Positions 15,895-24,433 of a DNA stretch of 64,000 bases are shown piece by piece. Within the stretch, counting starts at the first letter, position 1. Each line of letters starts with the position of its first letter. Where the stretch lies: positions 199,502-263,501 of the forward strand of contig CALNXN010000009.1 of NCBI GenBank assembly GCA_942490645.1. Direction: 5' to 3'. The DNA is from CALNXN01 sp942490645. GTDB taxonomy: Bacteria; Pseudomonadota; Alphaproteobacteria; Rhodobacterales; Rhodobacteraceae. A program made the translations under genes and the position numbers. Below the pieces are notes generated by a model that saw only the letters and a program-made list of their open reading frames with translations, had not been told where the DNA came from and did not search any database.

Positions 15895-17673
15895 ATGCCT
15901 CTGATAGAGCTTTCGCCCATGGTCAGCGCCGGTTTGACGCTCATTGTGGTTGTGGTCATGTTCGTGCTCTTCGTGCGCGAGGCCTTCCCGACCGAAGTCG
16001 TGGCCATCGCGGGGGCCGCGCTGATGCTGGGTCTGGGCGTGCTGCCCTATGATGCCGCCCTTGCGGTTCTGTCCAATCCCGCCCCTTGGACGATTGCGGC
16101 GATGTTCATCGTGATGGGCGCTTTGGTGCGCACCGGCGCGCTTGAGGTGCTGACCAACATTGCCGAACGCTACGCCAAAACGCATCCCAAAACGGCCGTG
16201 GCCGGGGTCATTCTCAGCGTCATGGGGGCCTCTGCGATCATGAACAACACGCCTGTCGTCGTCGTCATGATCCCGGTCGTCGTGCAACTCAGCCAGAGCC
16301 TCGGGGCCAAGGCGTCCAAATTCCTCATTCCGCTCAGCTATGCCGCGATCATGGGGGGCTCGCTCACGCTGATCGGGACCTCGACCAACCTGCTGGTAGA
16401 TGGTGTGGCGCGCGCCCAGGGGCTTGAACCCTTTGGGATCTTTGAAATCCTGCCGATCGGGTTGGTCGTCTGCGTCTGGGGGCTGATCTTTATGGGGCTG
16501 TTCGGGCGGCGCCTGCTGCCCGACCGTGACAGCATGGCCAACATGCTCTCGGACCGCTCCAAGATGAAATTCTTCACCGAAGCGGTCATTCCGCCCGAAT
16601 CCAACCTCGTGGGCCGCGAAGTTCTGGGCGTGCAGCTTTTCAAACGCGAGGGCGTGCGCCTCATCGACGTCATCCGTGGCGATCAATCGCTGCGCCGCAA
16701 TCTGCAAGGGGTCGAACTTCAAGTCGGCGACCGTGTCGTGCTGCGCACGCAGATGACCGAACTCCTGAGCCTGCAAGCCAACAAGGAACTCAAACGCGTG
16801 GACCAAGTCTCGGCCGTGGAAACCAACACCGTCGAGGTGCTGATCACGCCGGGCTGCAAGATGGTCGGCCGTTCGCTGGGCGCGCTGCGTCTGCGCCGCC
16901 GCTACGGCGTCTACCCGCTGGCCGTGCACCGCCGCAATCAGAACATCGGGCGTCAGCTTGACGACCTGATCGTGAAGGTCGGCGATACGCTGCTCTTGGA
17001 AGGGGCCCCGGCCGATATTCAGCGCCTTGCCGTCGACATGGACATGGTCGACGTCTCACAACCCTCCGCACGGGCCTACCGCCGGTCGCACGCGCCCATT
17101 GCGGTGGCCTGCCTGATTGGCATTGTCGCGCTGGCCGCCTTCAACGTGGCACCCATACTCATGCTCGCCGTGATTGCCGTGGCCATTGTGCTGGTCACAG
17201 GCTGCATCGACGCCGATGAAGCCTTCAGCTTTGTCGACGGGCGTCTGCTGGCGTTGATCTTTTCCATGCTCGCCGTGGGGGCCGCGCTGCAATCGTCAGG
17301 GGCCGTGGCCCTGCTGGTCGATAGTGCGGCACCCTGGCTCATGACCCTGCCGCCGGGGATGGTGGTCTTTGTGGTCTTTGCCATGACCTCGACCCTGACA
17401 GAGATCGTCTCCAACAACGCCGTCGCGGTGATCATGACCCCCATCGCCATCGGCCTCGCTGCGGCGCTGGGCCTCGATCCACGCCCGCTGGTGGTGGCCG
17501 TGATGATCGCCGCCTCCTGCGCCTTTGCCACGCCGATCGGATACCAGACCAACACGCTGGTCTACGGGCCGGGCGGCTACCGGTTCACCGACTTCATGCG
17601 CATGGGCCTCCCGCTCAACGTTTCCATGGCGGTGATCGCATCCCTGGTAATCCCGTTCATCTGGCCGCTTTAG
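15895..17673 (+). CDS. SLC13-family permease with two TrkA-C (RCK_C) domains
   Basis: The 592-residue protein has two membrane halves (about residues 8-210 and 400-592) split by a soluble insert of two RCK_C domains (about 225-390). Permease motifs are IMNNTPVVV (Asn117-Asn118), GTSTNLLVDG and ATPIGYQTNTLVYGPGGY. Family members carry dicarboxylates, sulfate or other anions with Na+ or H+; the substrate cannot be fixed here. The RCK_C pair suggests ligand gating in the cytosol. A second gene of the same architecture is at 19720-21492. Confidence 0.88.
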   Translation: MPLIELSPMVSAGLTLIVVVVMFVLFVREAFPTEVVAIAGAALMLGLGVLPYDAALAVLSNPAPWTIAAMFIVMGALVRTGALEVLTNIAERYAKTHPKTAVAGVILSVMGASAIMNNTPVVVVMIPVVVQLSQSLGAKASKFLIPLSYAAIMGGSLTLIGTSTNLLVDGVARAQGLEPFGIFEILPIGLVVCVWGLIFMGLFGRRLLPDRDSMANMLSDRSKMKFFTEAVIPPESNLVGREVLGVQLFKREGVRLIDVIRGDQSLRRNLQGVELQVGDRVVLRTQMTELLSLQANKELKRVDQVSAVETNTVEVLITPGCKMVGRSLGALRLRRRYGVYPLAVHRRNQNIGRQLDDLIVKVGDTLLLEGAPADIQRLAVDMDMVDVSQPSARAYRRSHAPIAVACLIGIVALAAFNVAPILMLAVIAVAIVLVTGCIDADEAFSFVDGRLLALIFSMLAVGAALQSSGAVALLVDSAAPWLMTLPPGMVVFVVFAMTSTLTEIVSNNAVAVIMTPIAIGLAAALGLDPRPLVVAVMIAASCAFATPIGYQTNTLVYGPGGYRFTDFMRMGLPLNVSMAVIASLVIPFIWPL

Positions 17674-17743
17674 AGCGGTGAGGCGCGGGATGTCCGCTTT
17701 GCTGGGACAAGCGGCCGTTGAGAGTAACGGTTGCAATGTCCGT

Positions 17744-18648
17744 TCATCCAGTCTTTGTCATTCTCTTTCTACCATTGGTCGTGCCGAGGTAGACAGAAGC
17801 GATGATGATCGCGAGGGCTGCGAAGCGTTGGAAGGTCATCGCCTCATTTAGCAGCAACACGCCAAGTAGTGCGCCACCAACCGGGACGGCAAAATTTACC
17901 TGAGACATGCGTGTTGCGCCGAGCCGGGGCACAAGGAAAAAATAGATCAGATTTGCGCAGGCTGGTCAGAAAACAGACCAAGGTAAAGAATAGTGCCAAG
18001 CGAGCCAGTTGTCGGTTCAATTCCACCTATGTCTGCGTCCGAAAGGATGACCACACCAGTCATGAAAAGGGTCCCGACAATCATGGAACCCGTGGCCATT
18101 TCCAACGCGGGACGTTTGACAAATCGGCGGATGTATACGGTAGAAGCGGCGTAACACAGGGTCGCTCCGACAATCGCAAGCTGCCCCATCAGTTGTCCGC
18201 CTATGCCCGCGAGCGCTGTGGGCCCAACGAGAATGACGACACCGCATAACCCGCCGAGAACGCCAAGCGTTGCGCGCAGAGTCACAGCTTCTTCCGGGAC
18301 CACCGTCGCCGCAAGCAACAAGGTGGCCATTGGCGCGACACCCATCAGGATCGAGGCGAGAGCGCTGTCGACTGTTTGCTCACCATAGGTGATCAACAAG
18401 AACGGCAGCGCTGAGCCGAGCAGACCTGTAACAGTGTATGAAATCCAGTCTCTTATGTCTCTGGAGAGGGCCATTTTGCGTAGCTTCAACACGGCGTAGA
18501 CGACCACGCTGCCAACAAGCAGGCGTCCCAGAACAAGGACAGAGGGATCTAGGTTAGCAACTCCAATTTTTATCACTGTATAGGACGAACTCCACATCGC
18601 TGCGAGTAAGAACCAGAGAGTTATATTGAGCGAGTTTTGCTTGTGCAT
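17744..18648 (-). pseudogene. Frameshifted EamA/DMT-family transporter
   Basis: Reading from 18648 gives 233 residues of an EamA exporter that ends at LGLFSDQPAQI. The missing end is in another frame from about 17950 to 17744: after YFFLVPRLGA it continues with MSQVNFAVPVGGALLG. Joined, the two parts give a normal ten-segment protein of about 300 residues. The break is near 17945-17975 and needs two extra bases or one missing base. It is either a disrupted gene or an assembly error. It is divergent from the HxlR gene, its likely regulator, and its codon use is less GC-rich than that of neighbours. Confidence 0.8.
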
Positions 18649-18666
18649 GAGCTGACCAACGACTAT

Positions 18667-18711
18667 TGCTACGATAACAGTAGCGATAGACTGCTATGAA
18701 ATTAGTAGCAA
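18667..18711. promoter_or_regulatory. Candidate HxlR operator, two inverted repeats
   Basis: GCTAC (18668-18672) and GTAGC (18680-18684) form one inverted repeat; TGCTA (18692-18696) and TAGCA (18706-18710) form another. Both share the GCTA half-site and fill the 70-base spacer between the EamA and HxlR starts, as expected for an autoregulated divergent pair. Confidence 0.5.
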
Positions 18712-18718
18712 GAGAAAC

Positions 18719-19060
18719 ATGACAGATAATGACGCAAAATCAGTCTTGAAGGGCGGAGTTCCTGTTCGCGGGTCCACAACCGGGCAACCTATTATGGTTT
18801 TATTTGACATTCTGAGCCGCCGTTGGGCGATGGGCGTTCTGTGGAATCTCGCCGACGAGCCGCGAACTTTCCGTGATCTTCAAGCCCGGTGCGGGTCAGC
18901 ATCCCCCAGTGTATTGAACACCCGCCTGAAAGAGCTTCGCGAGGTAGGCCTGATACAAAACGGTAAGGGCGGCTATGAACTGACCGGCACTGGACGGGAG
19001 CTGTTCGCCCATTTGGAACCGCTCGGAGATTGGGCGATGGAGTGGGTGCCAACGCTCTAA
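18719..19060 (+). CDS. HxlR-family transcriptional regulator
   Basis: The 113-residue protein is a single winged-helix HxlR/MarR-like domain: ILSRRWAMGVLWNLADEPRTFRDLQ, then SPSVLNTRLKELREVGLI and a wing. It lacks the N-terminal cysteine used by redox sensors of this family, so it more likely senses a ligand. It faces a broken EamA exporter gene, which it would normally repress or activate. The pair has a different base composition from the adjacent permease genes, suggesting acquisition as a cassette. Confidence 0.88.
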   Translation: MTDNDAKSVLKGGVPVRGSTTGQPIMVLFDILSRRWAMGVLWNLADEPRTFRDLQARCGSASPSVLNTRLKELREVGLIQNGKGGYELTGTGRELFAHLEPLGDWAMEWVPTL

Positions 19061-19158
19061 GCCGCCGTTCGCTGCACGGCGGCACAAAGCCCAAAGCGCA
19101 TACGAACCGTCCAACGCCCAAAGTGACGTCAGCGCAGCACAGCACAATCACGAAGCCT

Positions 19159-19485
19159 TCACCCTTTCATAAACTTCATCCGCGCCTCGCGCGCGATATT
19201 GTAGCGTAATTCCAGATCGGCAATTTCTGCCATCGCGGTCTTGGGGTCGGGGGCGTCTTTCAGCGCCTTGCGGGCCGCCTCCAGCTTTTTCTTGATCTCA
19301 AACTCTTCCGGCAGCACCCCGGCTTCGGCCATCATCCGGTAGCCTGCCGCATCGGCTGCACGCACGAACGCGTCGCCGGGCCGGTCGGGCAGGGGTTTGC
19401 CCTCGCCGTCCAACCCCTCCAGATCGCCCTTGAGGCGCGCCTTCTGGATTTGTCGTTCGATCAACTGTCTGAGGCCGCGCAGCAT
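19159..19485 (-). CDS. DUF1992 (DnaJ-C28-like) protein
   Basis: The 108-residue protein carries the DUF1992 domain: LIERQIQKARLKGDLEGLDGEGKPLPD, then AAGYRMMAEAGVLPEEFEIKKKL. This domain is shared with DnaJC28-type proteins and YhdN; its role is unknown. It is short and highly charged, with no membrane segment. It is the only gene in its orientation between the HxlR gene and the repeat-rich gap. Confidence 0.85.
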   Translation of the reverse strand: MLRGLRQLIERQIQKARLKGDLEGLDGEGKPLPDRPGDAFVRAADAAGYRMMAEAGVLPEEFEIKKKLEAARKALKDAPDPKTAMAEIADLELRYNIAREARMKFMKG

Positions 19486-19564
19486 GGGGCAATCCTATCA
19501 CGGCCCGTTCTGCGGGGCCAAACGGGCTGTTTACCCTTTCGTCACGAACCTCGCCGTGCGCCCT

Positions 19565-19660
19565 GTTAACCCATGGTTTGGCGCCGGAGCGGTGCACAGG
19601 GGGTGCACAGGGGGTGCACGGGTGTCACCCCCCGTTTTCGTCATGTTTTACTGGGTTAAC
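19565..19660. repeat. Palindrome-bounded repeat element with GGTGCACAGGG tandem units
   Basis: The outer arms GTTAACCCA (19565-19573) and TGGGTTAAC (19652-19660) are inverted copies. Inside are two exact 11-base tandem units GGTGCACAGGG (19591-19601, 19602-19612), a third partial copy GGTGCACGGG, and GGTGTCACCCCCC. The same motif occurs on the opposite strand at 63470-63512. There is no coding frame. It looks like a dispersed intergenic repeat of the genome and not a CRISPR. Confidence 0.7.
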
Positions 19661-19719
19661 CCGCCCTGTCGGACGGGGCGGGTGCATACCGTTGCGCGCA
19701 CGCTGTATTTACGCCCCGG

Positions 19720-21492
19720 TCACAGCGGCCAGAACACCAGAATGGCCGGGATCGACACCGCCACCACGATGATCTCCAGCGGCAGGCCCATGCGCCAGTA
19801 ATCGCCAAACCCGTAGCCGCCGGGGCCAAGGATCAGCGTGTTGTTCTTGTGCCCGATGGGCGTCAGAAACGCGCTGGAGGCGGCAACCGCGACAGCCATC
19901 AAAAACGGGTCCGGGTTCACCCCCAGCGTCTGCGCCATCTGGATGCCAACCGGCGCCGCAACAATGGTGGTCGCGGTGTTGTTCAGCACATCCGACAGCG
20001 TCATCGTAACCACCATCAGGACCGTCAGAACCGCCCAGGCCGGCAACCCTTCGGTAAATGAAATCAATGCGTTGGAGATAAGCTCCGTGCCGCCCGACGT
20101 CTCCAGTGCTGCCCCCAGCGGGATCATGGAGCCGAGCAGAACCACCACCGGCCAGTTGATGTGATTATAAAGCTCTGCCAGTGGAATGATTTTGGTCAGC
20201 ACATAGGAAACCACCACCAGACCCAGCGCAATCGGCAGATAAATCAACCCGACACTCGCCGCGATCACGGCGCCTGCGAACAGCCCAATCGCCAGCCACA
20301 CCTTGGAGTTTTCGGTGACGGCCAACCCCCGATCCGCAAGCGGCAAACAGCCCAGCCAATCAGTGACATCAGCGCCCGTATCACGCGGCACCAGCAGCAG
20401 CAGAATGTCGCCGGGCATGATTTCGGTGCGGCGCAAGTGCTTGGTGATGCGTTTGCCCTGCCGAGAAATCCCAAGTAAAACAGTGCGTTGCCGCCACGCC
20501 AACCCAATCGACAGCGCCGTTTTCCCGGCGATCCGCGCAGTGTCAGGCACGACCACTTCGATGATCTCAACCCCGTCGCCATCCGCGCGCAAGGCCTCAT
20601 CGCGCTTGTCATCGGCAACCGCCAGATCAAGGGCTGCGCGAAATTCATCCAGCGCGTCCGGCGTGGCCTCCAGCACCAGCGCGTCTCCGGCCTGCAACAC
20701 CGAATTGCGGGCCTGCCCATAGCGCCGTTCGCCATCGCGGATCAGGCCCAGAATGGCCACATCGGCCGCTTCTGCGGCTTCTGTCAATTCTGCGACGCGC
20801 TTGCCTATATGTTTGCTTTTGCTTGGAATAACCAACTCAGCGATATAGGCGGACAGGTCTTCAACGGCCTTCGTTGCATCCTCGCGCGCGGGGATCAGAC
20901 GCCACCCCACGAGCGCCACAAACGCGAGCCCCGCCAAGGCCGCAGCGCCCCCGACCGGCGCAAAATCGAACATGGCAAAGGGCGCGCCAAGGCTTTCTTC
21001 GCGTATGGCGGCAATGATGATGTTGGGCGGCGTTCCGATCAGCGTGACCATCCCGCCCAATATCGTCGCAAAGCTCAGCGGCATCAGGCTCAGCCCCGGA
21101 CTGCGCCCCGCCTTGCGTGCTGTCTGGATGTCGACCGGCATCAACAGCGCAAGGGCCGCGACGTTGTTCATAAAGGCCGACAACACGCCCCCGATGGCCC
21201 CCATCAACGCGATGTGACTGCCCAGCGAGCGGGTCGCATCCACCAGCGTGCGGGTGATCAGAAAAACGGCCCCCGAACGGACCAGCCCCGCCGAGACGAC
21301 CAGCACCAAAGCAACGACCAACGTCGCGGGGTGCCCGAACCCGGAAAACGCATCCTTGGTCGGCACCACACCCACCACGACCCCAACCAAGAGTGCGGAA
21401 AAGGCAACGATATCATAGCGAAAGCGCCCCCAGAGCAGCATTCCGAACACTGCGCCAAAAAGGGAAAAGAGAATGATCTGGTCGGTTGTCAT
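19720..21492 (-). CDS. SLC13-family permease with TrkA-C domains (second copy)
   Basis: The 590-residue membrane protein has the same layout as the gene at 15895: membrane half, two RCK_C domains (about residues 215-385), membrane half. Motifs are FMNNVAALALLMPV, GTPPNIIIAA and LTPIGHKNNTLILGPGGYGF. Sequence identity with the other copy is limited to these motifs, so they are diverged paralogues, probably with different anionic substrates. It lies on the opposite strand and stands alone, 4 kb from its relative. Confidence 0.88.
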   Translation of the reverse strand: MTTDQIILFSLFGAVFGMLLWGRFRYDIVAFSALLVGVVVGVVPTKDAFSGFGHPATLVVALVLVVSAGLVRSGAVFLITRTLVDATRSLGSHIALMGAIGGVLSAFMNNVAALALLMPVDIQTARKAGRSPGLSLMPLSFATILGGMVTLIGTPPNIIIAAIREESLGAPFAMFDFAPVGGAAALAGLAFVALVGWRLIPAREDATKAVEDLSAYIAELVIPSKSKHIGKRVAELTEAAEAADVAILGLIRDGERRYGQARNSVLQAGDALVLEATPDALDEFRAALDLAVADDKRDEALRADGDGVEIIEVVVPDTARIAGKTALSIGLAWRQRTVLLGISRQGKRITKHLRRTEIMPGDILLLLVPRDTGADVTDWLGCLPLADRGLAVTENSKVWLAIGLFAGAVIAASVGLIYLPIALGLVVVSYVLTKIIPLAELYNHINWPVVVLLGSMIPLGAALETSGGTELISNALISFTEGLPAWAVLTVLMVVTMTLSDVLNNTATTIVAAPVGIQMAQTLGVNPDPFLMAVAVAASSAFLTPIGHKNNTLILGPGGYGFGDYWRMGLPLEIIVVAVSIPAILVFWPL

Positions 21493-21661
21493 ATGGCACC
21501 TTGCATAGCTTGGCCCACGTTATGCTGCGCGCTGAGGAATTGCCAATGCTTGTGTCATGCAGCGATTGCACCAGACGCATCACGCCGTACAGGTCTTGCG
21601 CCCCTTTGCCTGCCCGGACTATTAAGCGGCAATTCCGTTCGTTTCAGCCAAAGGATCACAC

Positions 21662-22402
21662 ATGGCCGGCCATTCCAAATGGGCAAATATTCAACACCGC
21701 AAGGGTCGTCAGGACGCGGTGCGGGCAAAGCTGTTTTCCAAGTTCAGCAAGGAAATCACGGTTGCCGCCAAAATGGGTGATCCCGATCCCGACAAGAACC
21801 CGCGTCTGCGGCTTGCGATCAAGGAAGCCAAGGCGCAATCGATGCCCAAGGACAACATCGAACGCGCGATCAAGAAAAGCCAGGCGGGCGATGGCGATGA
21901 CTACGAAGAAATCCGCTACGAAGGTTACGGCCCCAATGGTGTTGCAGTGATTGTCGAAGCGATGACCGACAACCGCAACCGCACGGCTTCGACGGTACGC
22001 TCGACGTTCACCAAGAACGGCGGCAACCTGGGCGAGACGGGCAGCGTCGGCTTCATGTTCGAGCGCAAGGGCGAGGTCAGTTATCCGGCCTCCGTCGGGG
22101 ATGCGGACACTGTCATGATGGCCGCGATCGAAGCGGGTGCAGAGGACGTGGAAAGTTCCGAGGAGGGTCATATCATCTGGTGCGCGGACACCGATCTGAA
22201 CGATGTGGCAACGGCACTTGAGGCGGAACTCGGCGAATCCGACAGCACCAAGCTGGTGTGGAAGCCTACGACCACCACCGAGATGGATCTTGATGGGATG
22301 CAAAAGCTGATGAAGCTGGTGGATGCGCTGGAAGACGACGATGACGTGCAGCGGGTCACAACCAATTTTGAAGCTTCGGACGAGGTGATGGATCAGCTTT
22401 GA
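21662..22402 (+). CDS. YebC/PmpR-family (DUF28) protein
   Basis: The 246-residue protein begins MAGHSKWANIQHRKGRQD, the invariant YebC N-terminus, and contains GYGPNGVAVIVEAMTDNRNRT. Members act as transcription regulators (PmpR) or as ribosome-associated factors that ease stalling at proline stretches, in the cytosol. It has an AAGGATCACAC site before the ATG. It is monocistronic, followed by a clear terminator. Confidence 0.95.
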   Translation: MAGHSKWANIQHRKGRQDAVRAKLFSKFSKEITVAAKMGDPDPDKNPRLRLAIKEAKAQSMPKDNIERAIKKSQAGDGDDYEEIRYEGYGPNGVAVIVEAMTDNRNRTASTVRSTFTKNGGNLGETGSVGFMFERKGEVSYPASVGDADTVMMAAIEAGAEDVESSEEGHIIWCADTDLNDVATALEAELGESDSTKLVWKPTTTTEMDLDGMQKLMKLVDALEDDDDVQRVTTNFEASDEVMDQL

Positions 22403-22425
22403 TTGCGTCGTACTTCGAGAAACAA

Positions 22426-22453
22426 AAAAGCCGCCCCTTACCGGGCGGCTTTT
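22426..22453. terminator. Terminator between yebC and the small minus-strand gene
   Basis: AAAAGCCGCCC (22426-22436) pairs exactly with GGGCGGCTTTT (22443-22453) around a 6-base loop. T-runs on both strands let it serve both convergent genes. Confidence 0.85.
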
Positions 22454-22477
22454 GTCATTTGAACGATAACTGCGGCC

Positions 22478-22714
22478 TTAGCAAAACAGCGAGCGCGCCA
22501 TCTGGGCCCAGGACGCTGGTTCTTGCGTCTGCGGCTTGGGCGCGTATTGGCCAATGCGTCGGATAAGGTATTTGACGTCCGTCAGGTTCTGTTTGGCACG
22601 CTTTCCACCCGCCTGACTTTGCACAGACAGGATTTTCTGTTGCGTGTGCAACGCGGCCTCGATCAATGCGAGGTCCTTGCGCGAAAGGTCCAGATTTTGC
22701 GTCTCATCAAACAT
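22478..22714 (-). CDS. Small conserved-looking protein of unknown function
   Basis: The 78-residue product MFDETQNLDLSRKDLAL... is hydrophilic and mainly helical, with no membrane segment; it ends MARSLFC. The ATG at 22714 has AAGGA 8 bases upstream, which is better than the in-frame ATG at 22723. No family was recognised. It lies between yebC and argP and has its own terminator, which supports it as a real gene. Confidence 0.6.
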   Translation of the reverse strand: MFDETQNLDLSRKDLALIEAALHTQQKILSVQSQAGGKRAKQNLTDVKYLIRRIGQYAPKPQTQEPASWAQMARSLFC

Positions 22715-22809
22715 ATCAATCATCCTTATTCACTGCCCCAGCATATGGGGAGTAAAGAGGTATACGCCAATCATCTTAAATGAGATTAGTGTGAAGCGAT
22801 TGAAATACA

Positions 22810-23706
22810 TCACAGTTCTGTGAGTTGAGTTAACAAGTGTGAACGCACCTGCCTGCGTACCGAGCGCGTCAAACCCGCAAGCGGCGTTTGCATCATACGA
22901 CTGACTTGCCAATAAAGCGGCACATCCAGCGGTGCGTCGGGCCTTAGGGCAACGAGGTTCCCGCGCGCAAGATGTTCGCGCACCAGCGCCTCAGGGTTCA
23001 TGCCCCAACCCATTCCCGCCAGCGCTGCGTCCACAAACGCGTGGGTGGACGGCATCATATGCGTTGGCGGCAGCACAGGGTGACCCAGCACGCGCTCAAG
23101 CCACCGGCTTTGCAATTTGTCCTTGGTGTTGAAGGCCATCATCGGCGCCCGCGCGGCGGTTGTGGCGTCCAGCCCATCGCCAAACCACTGCGCGACAAAC
23201 GCGGGGCTTGCCGTTGCAATGTAGCGCAACGCACCAAGAGGCGTGACATTGCAGCCTAACGCGGGTGCCGCTTTTGACGTGACCGCCGCGCTGACTTCGC
23301 CGCGCTTGAGCCATGTATCAGAGTGATCCTGATCATCGATCAACAGATCAAAGACAACATCGGGCACATCAGCCAAGGCAGGCGGAAACCACGTGGCCAA
23401 ACTGTCGGCGTTAACGGCAATGCGCAGCTTGGGACGCGGAATGTCCATGTCAGGGCGCATCTCACGCAGCACATCCGCTTCCATCAGGGCGACGTTGTCG
23501 GCGTGCTGTGCCAAGCGCGCACCGGCAGGCGTTGCGGTGCAAGGCTGCCCGCGCAAAATCAGCGGCGTGCCCATGCGATCCTCGAAGGCCTTGATCCGCT
23601 GCGAGATGGCAGAGGGCGTCACACCCAACTCCGCCGCCGCAATTTCAAAACTACCGTGTCTGAGAATGGCGGATAAGGCCGCGAGGTGGTGGAAATCGAT
23701 GTGCAT
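22810..23706 (-). CDS. argP: LysR-family regulator ArgP
   Basis: The 298-residue protein has a LysR helix-turn-helix (GSFEIAAAELGVTPSAISQRIKAFE) and an effector domain that ends in the ArgP-like VPLYWQVSRMMQTPLAGLTRSVRR. ArgP binds lysine and arginine and activates the argO/lysE exporter. Here it is divergent from a LysE gene with an 88-base spacer, the classical arrangement, which supports the call. A specific operator was not resolved. Confidence 0.88.
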   Translation of the reverse strand: MHIDFHHLAALSAILRHGSFEIAAAELGVTPSAISQRIKAFEDRMGTPLILRGQPCTATPAGARLAQHADNVALMEADVLREMRPDMDIPRPKLRIAVNADSLATWFPPALADVPDVVFDLLIDDQDHSDTWLKRGEVSAAVTSKAAPALGCNVTPLGALRYIATASPAFVAQWFGDGLDATTAARAPMMAFNTKDKLQSRWLERVLGHPVLPPTHMMPSTHAFVDAALAGMGWGMNPEALVREHLARGNLVALRPDAPLDVPLYWQVSRMMQTPLAGLTRSVRRQVRSHLLTQLTEL

Positions 23707-23794
23707 TAGCCCAGCTTATCCAGTGGCAAAAAGTTTAACTTGGGTAATCTTAGCGCAGCCGGTAGTCAACGCGGATCGCATCGAAAGGCCCCCC

Positions 23795-24394
23795 GTGTTG
23801 AGTGCATTTATTCCCGGCTTCCTGCTAAGCCTGACGCTCATTCTCGCCATTGGTGCGCAAAATGCTTTTGTGTTGCGGCAGGGATTGTTGCGCCAGCATG
23901 TCTTTTGGGTCTGCCTGACCTGCGGTGTCTCAGACGCCCTGCTGATCTCGGCGGGGGTGGCGGGGTTTGGCGCCTTGGCACAAGCGATCCCATGGTTCGA
24001 AACGGCGATGCGCTTAGGCGGTGCTACGTTTTTGTTGTGGTACGGATGGCAAAACGCCCGGTCCGCATGGCGCGGCGGCCAGATGTTGAAGGTTTCTGGC
24101 TCAGAAACACCATCGCTCAAACGCACGATCTTGACCTTGCTGGCCCTCACTTGGTTGAACCCGCATGTCTACCTCGACACTGTTGTGCTGATCGGGTCGA
24201 TTTCGGCGCAGTATCAGGACAGGATCGCCTTTGGCGCAGGGGCGGCCTCCGCCAGCTTGGTGTTTTTCTTTGCCCTTGGATACGGCGCACGTGTATTGGC
24301 GCCGCTTTTCGCCCGACCGCGCAGTTGGCAAGTGCTGGATGCGGTCATCGCGCTGACGATGTGGGGCATTGCGGGCAAGTTATTGTTCCTGTGA
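23795..24394 (+). CDS. LysE/ArgO-family amino acid exporter
   Basis: The 199-residue inner membrane protein starts VLSAFIPGFLLSLTLILAIGAQNAFVLRQG, the LysE/ArgO motif, and has about six hydrophobic segments and LALTWLNPHVYLDTVVLIG. It should export arginine and/or lysine. Start is taken as GTG at 23795 with AAAGG 6 bases upstream; a longer open frame from 23393 runs through argP and is not used. It is divergent from argP, its likely activator. Confidence 0.88.
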   Translation: MLSAFIPGFLLSLTLILAIGAQNAFVLRQGLLRQHVFWVCLTCGVSDALLISAGVAGFGALAQAIPWFETAMRLGGATFLLWYGWQNARSAWRGGQMLKVSGSETPSLKRTILTLLALTWLNPHVYLDTVVLIGSISAQYQDRIAFGAGAASASLVFFFALGYGARVLAPLFARPRSWQVLDAVIALTMWGIAGKLLFL

Positions 24395-24433
24395 CCCCTT
24401 GCAGGTGCAACGAATTTGCTGTGATTTGTAAAC

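Noticed and set aside
19591..19633. CRISPR array
   Set aside because: The 11-base units are directly tandem without spacers, and no cas gene is present.
20488..21780. 430-codon plus-strand frame
   Set aside because: It is antisense to the second SLC13 permease and has no domain.
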